From: JAHFLF01 sp964560145
GTDB lineage: Bacteria > Patescibacteriota > Minisyncoccia > UBA6257 > 1-14-0-10-44-23
Length of the DNA stretch: 9,479 bases
Assembly (NCBI GenBank): GCA_964560145.1
Contig: CAZLKS010000029.1
Span: 1 to 9,479 of the forward strand
Reading direction: 5' to 3'
Below, in pieces: positions 4,314-9,479 of this stretch. The notes below the pieces were generated by a model. The model worked only from the letters and a program-made list of their open reading frames with translations, did no database searches and had not been told where the DNA came from. Position 1 is the first letter of the stretch. Each line of letters opens with the position of its first letter. Both the position numbers and the translations under genes were made by a program.

Positions 4314-5684
4314 ATGAAGCTCACTTTTTGTGGCGGAGCCGGTGCTGTAACCGGAGCAAACTATCTTTTGGAAATCGCAGATGCGACGCAGCCTGGTGGT
4401 ATACGGAAAATTCTCATCGATTGTGGCCTGTCTCAGGGGAGTCACTTTCTCGAGATGTTGAACTACGAGCCTTTTGTATATAATCCAGCCGAGATATCCG
4501 AAGTATTTGTTACGCACGCTCATATTGATCATACGGGTCGATTAGCCAAGCTCATTCGCGACGGTTTTAAAGGAACCGTCTATTCAACGCCACCAACGAG
4601 AGATTTTGGCGAGTTGCTCTTACTTGATTCTCAGCACATTCTGCAGCAAGAGGCAGAAAAGATGGGTAAGCCGAATCTGTATGACGAAAAACATATCGGC
4701 GATCTTATGCTTCGCTGGAAAGGTATTCCGTATCACACCAAAATTAAAATTGGCGACGTTGGTACAGCAACTTTTTATAGTGCCGGACATATTCTCGGGT
4801 CCGCTTCCATCTTTATAGAAGCAGAAGGGAAGTCGGTGATTTTCTCAGGCGACCTTGGCAATCAACCGGCGCCGCTTATCGGGCCGGCGGAGTGCCCAAC
4901 GAGAGCCGACTACTGCATTATGGAATCGGCCTACGGCGACAGGAATCATGAAGATTTGCATAATCGTTATCAAAAGCTTGAGCGAGTAATCCTCGAGACC
5001 ATACAAGAGAAGGGGGTGCTTATGATACCGGCTTTCGCACTTGAACGGACGCAGATATTGCTACTTGAGATTCATGAAATGATGCAAAAGCATCAAATAC
5101 CGCACATTCCCATTTTTATCGATAGCCCGCTAGCGATTAAGCTCACGTCGGTTTACAACCGGTACCGCGATTATCTCAAGCCAGATTTAGCGCATCACTT
5201 CGCGGATATGAACCAGATTTTTAATTTCCCCGGCGTGACAATGACTGCTTCAGTTGAAGACTCGAAGAGTATTAATCACGCGCCTAGCCCAAAGATAATT
5301 GTTGCTGGCAGCGGCATGAGCACTGCCGGACGAATCCTGCATCACGAGGTTCGGTATCTTTCGCACGCCAAAAGCACGCTTCTCATCTTTGGCTATCAAG
5401 CTGAGGGTTCGCTTGGTCGCCGATTGCTTGATGGTGCAAAAGTTGTCCACATTCTTGGGCAGGAGGTTTACGTGCATGCTCACATTAAGGCCATCGGCGG
5501 CTATTCGGCACATGCCGACCAACGACAGTTGATGGAGTGGGTCAAACCGCTTGCTGGTCATGTTAAGAAGGTTTTCTTAGTGCAAGGGGAGGGTCGGGCT
5601 GCGGCAGTGCTTGCTGGCAAAATAACCGAGGAGTTGGGTATTCCGGCTGAAGTGCCCGAAATGAATTACAGCATCGTGTTATAA
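4314..5684 (+). CDS. Metallo-beta-lactamase / beta-CASP ribonuclease
   Basis: This is a zinc-dependent RNA-processing nuclease of the CPSF73-like beta-CASP family, cytoplasmic, and likely involved in RNA maturation or decay. The 456-residue product begins MKLTFCGGAGAVTGANYLLE, the family's usual first strand. Metal ligands are visible: THAHIDH (67-73), H159 in SAGHILGS and D180 in SGDLG. The beta-CASP motifs follow: A (ESAYGDR, E204), B (GSGMSTAGRILHH, 332-344) and C (GYSAHAD, H400). A PAFALERTQ segment (239-247) is also typical. All catalytic positions are present. The start at 4314, rather than an in-frame codon at 4278, is chosen from the conserved N-terminus and the -10 hexamer. It is full length for bacterial homologues of the Thermus TTHA0252 type. 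Confidence 0.93.
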   Translation: MKLTFCGGAGAVTGANYLLEIADATQPGGIRKILIDCGLSQGSHFLEMLNYEPFVYNPAEISEVFVTHAHIDHTGRLAKLIRDGFKGTVYSTPPTRDFGELLLLDSQHILQQEAEKMGKPNLYDEKHIGDLMLRWKGIPYHTKIKIGDVGTATFYSAGHILGSASIFIEAEGKSVIFSGDLGNQPAPLIGPAECPTRADYCIMESAYGDRNHEDLHNRYQKLERVILETIQEKGVLMIPAFALERTQILLLEIHEMMQKHQIPHIPIFIDSPLAIKLTSVYNRYRDYLKPDLAHHFADMNQIFNFPGVTMTASVEDSKSINHAPSPKIIVAGSGMSTAGRILHHEVRYLSHAKSTLLIFGYQAEGSLGRRLLDGAKVVHILGQEVYVHAHIKAIGGYSAHADQRQLMEWVKPLAGHVKKVFLVQGEGRAAAVLAGKITEELGIPAEVPEMNYSIVL

Positions 5685-5685
5685 T
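5677..5685 (+). promoter_or_regulatory. Extended -10 promoter before the SLOG-family gene
   Basis: TGTTATAAT is a perfect extended -10 (TGn plus TATAAT), overlapping the stop codon of the nuclease gene. The predicted start near 5692 leaves a leader of about 40 nt. No clear -35 is present, which is normal for extended -10 promoters. Confidence 0.45.
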
Positions 5686-5731
5686 AAAATAAACCTGTGC
5701 AGTATGGGCGTAGCACCACTGCCTACACACC

Positions 5732-6385
5732 ATGAAGAAAATTACTAAAGGGCTCAATCGACACCTCGCCAAGCTTGACCCGCGTAAACATGTGAAATTT
5801 AAAATTTGCGTTTCCGGTGCCGCTGAGACTGGGCACTGCTCTCCCGATGCCATTGCGAAAGCAGAGCAGGTGGGGGCTTGTATTGCAAAGGCGGGAATGG
5901 TCCTTGTAACGGGTGCGACGAGCGGTATTCCATATTGGGCTGCTAAAGGCGCCAAGGAAGCAGGTGGTTTCGTTGTCGGATTTTCTCCGGCGAGCTCAGA
6001 GGCGGCACATATCAAAACGTATCATTTGCCAACTGATTACCACGACATCATCGTCTATACCGGATTTGATTATGATGGGCGCGATTTGATTGTGACGCGT
6101 GCTGCTGACGGCATCATTAGTATTTGCGGACGCATTGGTTCTCTTCATGAGTTTACAACTACCTTCGAGGACAAAAAGCCATCCGGCGTGCTTGAGGGGA
6201 CTGGCGGCGTTGCCGACATGATTCGCGAAATCCTCGTTAAAGGTAAGCGCGGGTTCGGTAAGACGGTTTTCGATCACGACCCGAAAGAGCTGGTTGCCAA
6301 GGTGGTTAGTTTGATTGCGCGACAAGAACTCGAGAATCATAACGGGCACAGCAAAAGCTCTGTCCATGACCTAAGCTTGCTGTAA
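5732..6385 (+). CDS. SLOG-fold (LOG / TIGR00725-like) nucleotide-binding protein
   Basis: The 217-residue product has a Rossmann-like SLOG core: a first strand and glycine turn ICVSGAAETGHC (25-36), VLVTGATSGIPYWAAKGAKEAGG (57-79), and the region GRDLIVTRAADGIISICGRIGSLHEF (116-141), which corresponds to the family's PGGxGTxxE loop. Family members bind nucleotides or nucleotide-derived ligands; some are cytokinin-activating phosphoribohydrolases. Here the loop reads CGRIGSLHE, with the first Pro and Gly replaced, so LOG-type hydrolase activity should not be assumed. The N-terminus (about 1-22) is a basic extension and the C-terminal 20 residues look disordered. It overlaps no neighbour and is followed after 2 nt by the EF-like gene, suggesting coupled translation. 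Its own promoter lies upstream. Confidence 0.8.
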   Translation: MKKITKGLNRHLAKLDPRKHVKFKICVSGAAETGHCSPDAIAKAEQVGACIAKAGMVLVTGATSGIPYWAAKGAKEAGGFVVGFSPASSEAAHIKTYHLPTDYHDIIVYTGFDYDGRDLIVTRAADGIISICGRIGSLHEFTTTFEDKKPSGVLEGTGGVADMIREILVKGKRGFGKTVFDHDPKELVAKVVSLIARQELENHNGHSKSSVHDLSLL

Positions 6386-6387
6386 CT

Positions 6388-6717
6388 ATGCCAATGAAGA
6401 AGAAAAAGACTGCTCCGGCAAAAGCTAAAAAGAAGCAGCCTGTTCCGAAAATCAAAAAGGTGGTGAAGCCGCTGAAAGTAGTCGGTGTTGTGACGCATTT
6501 TTTTACGGCAATCAAAGTTGCCATCGTGAAGTTCAAGGCGCCAGTCACCATCGGGCAGACTGTTGTGTTCCGCGGAGCGACGACCGATTTCAAACAAAAG
6601 ATTACCTCCTTGCAGTTTGACCATCGGCCACTGACAGTTGCGGCAAAGAACAAAGAAATTGGTCTAAAGGTGAGTAAGCGTGTTCGAGAGGGCGACGAGG
6701 TTCTTCTTGATTGTTAG
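6388..6717 (+). CDS. Small EF-Tu domain-2-like protein with Lys-rich tail
   Basis: The 109-residue product has a Lys/Ala/Pro-rich, probably disordered N-terminus (1-30). It is followed by one beta-barrel domain of the translation-factor domain 2 type: VVGVVTHFFTAIKVAIVKF (31-49), IGQTVVFRGATTDFKQKITSLQFDH (55-79) and EIGLKVSKRVREGDEVLL (90-107). The 'GxTTDFxQxxxSxQ' and 'VxERVREGD' patterns match small translation elongation factor-like proteins known in bacteria and archaea, and the C-terminal barrel of some U32 peptidases. No GTPase domain is present. The basic tail suggests RNA or ribosome binding, but that is inference. It starts 2 nt after the SLOG gene stop; an internal ATG at 6394 is an alternative start. 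No SD is visible. Confidence 0.72.
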   Translation: MPMKKKKTAPAKAKKKQPVPKIKKVVKPLKVVGVVTHFFTAIKVAIVKFKAPVTIGQTVVFRGATTDFKQKITSLQFDHRPLTVAAKNKEIGLKVSKRVREGDEVLLDC

Positions 6718-6741
6718 CTCTAACGGCCGCGGTAATTAAAC

Positions 6742-7884
6742 ATGAGAATTAAGAACAGCATGTGGGGCCCGATTGGCATTCTGGCGGGCGGTATCATTGG
6801 TGCAGGCGTTTTTTCGTTGCCATACGCCGTTTCTCAATCCGGCTTACTCATCGGATTCGTTCTCCTGGCATTAGCCGCAACCGCATACTGCATTATTCAC
6901 CTGATGTATGCTGACGTTGCCGTTGGTATATCGGAGCAGCACCGTTTTGTTGGATATATAAAGATGTACCTTGGGGAGCGGTGGTCCTACGCTGCGATTT
7001 TGATGGCAGTTGTTGAGATGGTCTGCGTTTTGACAATCTATCTTATTCTTTCCGCAACCTTCGTAAAGATTATTTTGCCAGCCACATCCGAGCTTTTTGC
7101 TATAGTTGTTTTTTGGTTCTTCGGTTCAGCGACGATGTTTCTTAAGCTGAGACGACTCGCAACGGTAGAAACGATTGTGCTCGCGGGAATCTTAGCAATT
7201 ATGGTGGCTTTATTCTTGTGCGGCGTTCCTTATTTGAATAATCTTAAAGACGTAGCCTTGGTTGGCTCGGGGAACGTTTTACTTCCGCTCTCCGCTATCT
7301 TTTTTGCTCTCTCTGGTCGGGTGGCGATTCCGCCGCTGGTCAATTATTTTCGATTGCGCACCGCTTCTTCGAAAAAAGAAATTCGTCGGGCGGTGGTCAT
7401 AGGAACGCTCATTCCGGCTGTTAGTTATGCCGTCTTCATTGCTGCCGTCTTAGCACTTTCCGGGTCGGTGTCGCAAGATTCGATTGCCGGCATTGTGAGT
7501 AGCGTACCGCACTGGCTGATGCTCGGTGTGGGTGTACTCGGTTTGCTCTCGCTGTGGAGCTCCTATATTCTGGTTGGTCTCGATGTTAGCGACACATTAA
7601 AGTACGACCTTGATATTCCGCTCTGGCTCCGTCTCGTCGTGGTGTGTTTGGCGCCGCTCATGTTGTATTTGGCGGGCTTCACGAGCTTGATTGGTCTGAT
7701 TAGCTTTGTCGGGGGTGTGTTCCTGGCACTTGAGGGAATGTTTATCGTTTTGCTCTGGAGGGAGGCTCGCGAACGCAAGAAGCTCGGCGGTCTGATTGCA
7801 GTTACGCGACCAACACTGCTTTTCCTGTGGATTGTTTTTCTAGCCGCACTGGTCGGCGTGCTGATTGCAGAGTATCACCCCTAA
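6742..7884 (+). CDS. Amino acid permease, aromatic/AAAP-like (APC superfamily)
   Basis: This is an integral membrane transporter, 380 residues, with about eleven hydrophobic segments and very few charges between them. The first segment carries GPIGILAGGIIGAGVFSLPYAVSQSG (about 9-34), the unwound substrate-binding helix signature shared by HAAAP/AAAP amino acid transporters. A Gly-Arg break (about 191-192) in the sixth segment region and a positively charged loop (RTASSKKEIRR) fit the fold. Substrate cannot be assigned beyond 'probably amino acid'. An auxotrophic small-genome cell would need such uptake. The start ATG has no SD; TTGTTA (6711-6716) and TAATTA (6733-6738) could form a weak promoter. 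The stop is one nt from the next start, so the two membrane proteins are probably co-translated. Confidence 0.8.
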   Translation: MRIKNSMWGPIGILAGGIIGAGVFSLPYAVSQSGLLIGFVLLALAATAYCIIHLMYADVAVGISEQHRFVGYIKMYLGERWSYAAILMAVVEMVCVLTIYLILSATFVKIILPATSELFAIVVFWFFGSATMFLKLRRLATVETIVLAGILAIMVALFLCGVPYLNNLKDVALVGSGNVLLPLSAIFFALSGRVAIPPLVNYFRLRTASSKKEIRRAVVIGTLIPAVSYAVFIAAVLALSGSVSQDSIAGIVSSVPHWLMLGVGVLGLLSLWSSYILVGLDVSDTLKYDLDIPLWLRLVVVCLAPLMLYLAGFTSLIGLISFVGGVFLALEGMFIVLLWREARERKKLGGLIAVTRPTLLFLWIVFLAALVGVLIAEYHP

Positions 7885-7885
7885 G

Positions 7886-9265
7886 ATGATTACTTGGTTA
7901 CTAGCAGCGGTTGTGCTGGTGATACCGCTTGGAACGAGGCTTCTCGTTCAGAGTGTTATCCCTGGCTTCCATGAATACGAGGCACTCTTTGTGTATGCAT
8001 CGGACTTTCTTGTTTTATTACTGCTCGCATTCAGTTATAAGAAGCACGGTAGCGAGATTCGCCTTCGTCTACATTCTCACGGCGGTCCACTTCTCGCTGC
8101 TTTAATTATCGCTGGATTGGCATCGGCGGTGACAGCTCCATCGGGGTGGCTTGGCTTGTACAGCATCGTGCGACTGGCATTACTTATTGCTCTGGCATTC
8201 TCAATTGGCGTGACGACGAGTACAAAAAGGGTCTTTCAGACGACACTCGTCATCATCGCCCTCGTTGCCTTAGGTGAGGCAATCATCGGACTTTCTCAGT
8301 TTAGAGTTCAGGGCAGCATTGGCCTAGCAAAGTTCGGTGAGCCGCAGCTTTTAACTATCGCCGGCTCAACAAGCACTATTGTAGCGGAGGGTGGGCGCTT
8401 ATTAAGAATCTACGGCACTTTTCCTCACCCAAACATTCTAGCCGCTTTTCTAATACTCGGAATGATTTCGCTTGCTTATTGGTATATTTGGTGCGAGCAA
8501 GAGCTTAGGCGCACACTTTTTCATCATACGCATTCTTGGTGGAACCTACGACGGGGGATGGTGGTGTTAAGAAAGTATATTTTGCATCGGTATTTTTACC
8601 TTCGTCTAATTACCGCTGCTGCCATGTTTGTATTAGTTCTGGCGATCGCGCTCACTTTTTCGCGCGCTGGTTGGATAGCAGCGGCTATTAGCATGATTGC
8701 CTTCTTGTTGCTTCTAGTGAAGACAGAGCGGGGAGCGGCAACAAGGCTCTTTCTGATGATGGCTGCTTGCGCAGCAGCAGTTTTTCTGCTTTTTGCTTCA
8801 GTGCTCGTTCCTCGGGCTGAACTTAGGACGGGGCAGCCAGCGGTAGATATGCGTCTTGCATACGGAGAAATCGGGATGAGCATTGTGTCGAGTAATATCG
8901 GTGGCGTTGGCCCTGGCAATCAGGTTCTCTATGGTGTGCAGAGCGGGCTCTATCGAACAGCAGGCATTACTCGCATTTGGGACATCGAACCAATTCACAA
9001 TCTTTATTTGCTTGTTGCTGCTGAAGTTGGATGGCTCGGCTTGTTGAGTTTCCTTGCTTTTTTAGGTATGGTGACGTGGCGGTTGCTACACGGGCCAAAC
9101 TCGCTGGAGGTGGTCTGCGTGCTTGGCATGATAGCCGCGGTTCTATCGCTCGGACTCTTTGATCACTATTTGTGGGATTTGCAGCCTGGGCGACTTATGC
9201 TTTGGTTGGTCGTGGGGTTGGCATTGTCGCAACTACCGTCGCCTGCGCGGAGGATTAGTAGATAG
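7886..9265 (+). CDS. O-antigen ligase / Wzy-like polysaccharide membrane protein
   Basis: The 459-residue product has about eleven to twelve membrane segments and one large outward loop (about 305-368). Wzy_C/WaaL-type markers are YGTFPHPNILAAF (176-188), FSRAGW (258-263), GGVGPGN (339-345) and the conserved histidine H371 in EPIHNLYLLVAAEVG. Members transfer undecaprenyl-linked glycans to an acceptor or polymerise them on the outer face of the cytoplasmic membrane. Acceptor and role here (surface glycan or glycoprotein) are unknown. ATG at 7886 is chosen over an in-frame TTG at 7865 because it starts directly at the first membrane helix, one nt after the permease stop. A basic soluble loop (about 204-240) with several His and Trp separates two membrane helices and is somewhat long. 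No other glycan gene is in the window. Confidence 0.8.
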   Translation: MITWLLAAVVLVIPLGTRLLVQSVIPGFHEYEALFVYASDFLVLLLLAFSYKKHGSEIRLRLHSHGGPLLAALIIAGLASAVTAPSGWLGLYSIVRLALLIALAFSIGVTTSTKRVFQTTLVIIALVALGEAIIGLSQFRVQGSIGLAKFGEPQLLTIAGSTSTIVAEGGRLLRIYGTFPHPNILAAFLILGMISLAYWYIWCEQELRRTLFHHTHSWWNLRRGMVVLRKYILHRYFYLRLITAAAMFVLVLAIALTFSRAGWIAAAISMIAFLLLLVKTERGAATRLFLMMAACAAAVFLLFASVLVPRAELRTGQPAVDMRLAYGEIGMSIVSSNIGGVGPGNQVLYGVQSGLYRTAGITRIWDIEPIHNLYLLVAAEVGWLGLLSFLAFLGMVTWRLLHGPNSLEVVCVLGMIAAVLSLGLFDHYLWDLQPGRLMLWLVVGLALSQLPSPARRISR

Positions 9266-9309
9266 CAGGGGATAGCTGGGCTCTTAAGCAGAAGATGGAA
9301 TAGCGCACC

Positions 9310-9381
9310 GCTCTTGTCGTTCAATGGATAGGACGTTCCCCTCCGAAGGGAGCGATGCAGGTTCGATTCCTGCCAAGAGCA
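9310..9381 (+). tRNA. tRNA-Arg (anticodon CCG)
   Basis: A complete cloverleaf is present. The acceptor is GCTCTTG (9310-9316) with CAAGAGC (9374-9380). The D arm is GTTC/GGAC and the anticodon arm TTCCC/GGGAG with loop CTCCGAA, which gives anticodon CCG reading CGG. There is a 4-nt variable loop, and the T arm is GCAGG/CCTGC with loop TTCGATT. The discriminator is A9381. The 3' CCA is not encoded (ACCCG follows), so a CCA-adding enzyme must finish it. Confidence 0.97.
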
Positions 9382-9394
9382 CCCGTAAGTCAGA

Positions 9395-9431
9395 GTCGCT
9401 AGTAAGCGACACGGTTTAGGGTTCCACCCTA
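9395..9431. other. Two adjacent hairpins downstream of tRNA-Arg
   Basis: The first is GTCGCT/AGCGAC (9395-9400, 9405-9410), a 6-bp stem with an AGTA loop. The second is TAGGGT/ACCCTA (9417-9422, 9426-9431), a 6-bp stem with a TCC loop. Neither has a T-tract. They may be 3' processing signals, or the start of another structured RNA cut by the window edge. No gene is recognisable to the end of the window. Confidence 0.4.
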
Positions 9432-9479
9432 CAGCAACTCCTCCTTTGTAATTCTGTACCCTTCATTCTTGTTCAAGCG

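Noticed and set aside
4002..4532. 176-codon - strand frame over the Mur ligase/nuclease junction
   Set aside because: It covers two strongly supported + strand genes and has no family-like motifs; shadow frame.
5563..6015. 150-codon - strand frame over the nuclease/SLOG junction
   Set aside because: Shadow of two well supported + strand genes; no SD or recognisable domain.
9395..9431. Second tRNA after tRNA-Arg
   Set aside because: TAGGGT-TCC-ACCCTA looks slightly T-arm-like, but no acceptor pairing, anticodon arm or TTC-type loop can be assembled.

Overview
The window is a gene-dense bacterial segment. It carries short-form housekeeping genes, little Shine-Dalgarno (SD) usage, several genes with a -10 hexamer placed just before the start codon, many intergenic dyad repeats, a Mur ligase without its N-terminal domain, and a small EF-Tu-domain-2-like protein. 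This combination suggests a reduced-genome Candidate Phyla Radiation (Patescibacteria, Parcubacteria-like) organism. That placement is inferred from gene style; no 16S or marker tree could be run. All complete genes read through with the standard code, and every stop codon is TAA or TAG.

Left part (1-1230): the last codons of an unidentified gene, a REP-like palindromic repeat, holA (DNA polymerase III delta), a perfect bidirectional terminator, and convergent rpsT (ribosomal protein S20).

Middle part (1230-2330), the most unusual region: there is no conventional gene here, but two copies of one cassette architecture. Each has a perfect TTGACA promoter with a 16-nt spacer, an ~80-nt leader that folds into the same two-helix structure with compensatory base changes, a strong SD, a small proline- and charge-rich ORF (79 and 57 codons) ending in Asp-Leu-stop, and a shared 60-nt terminator repeat (56/60 identical) that starts within the last codons. 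The ORFs themselves are not visibly related. A 190-bp element with perfect 18-bp terminal inverted repeats lies between the two cassettes. I read this as a 'constant RNA frame, variable small ORF' family that I do not recognise.

Right part (2330-9479): a co-directional run on the + strand. It holds ruvA (Holliday junction helicase subunit), an 88-bp dyad, a truncated MurE-like ligase, a metallo-beta-lactamase/beta-CASP RNase, a SLOG-fold protein, the EF-Tu-domain-2-like protein, an aromatic-type amino acid permease, an O-antigen ligase/polymerase-like membrane protein and tRNA-Arg(CCG). The Mur-like ligase and the O-antigen ligase-like protein point to envelope building. The beta-CASP nuclease and the EF-like protein point to RNA turnover and translation. 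The spacing (2 nt, 24 nt and 1 nt between the last four protein genes) suggests one transcript from the SLOG gene to the O-antigen ligase-like gene.
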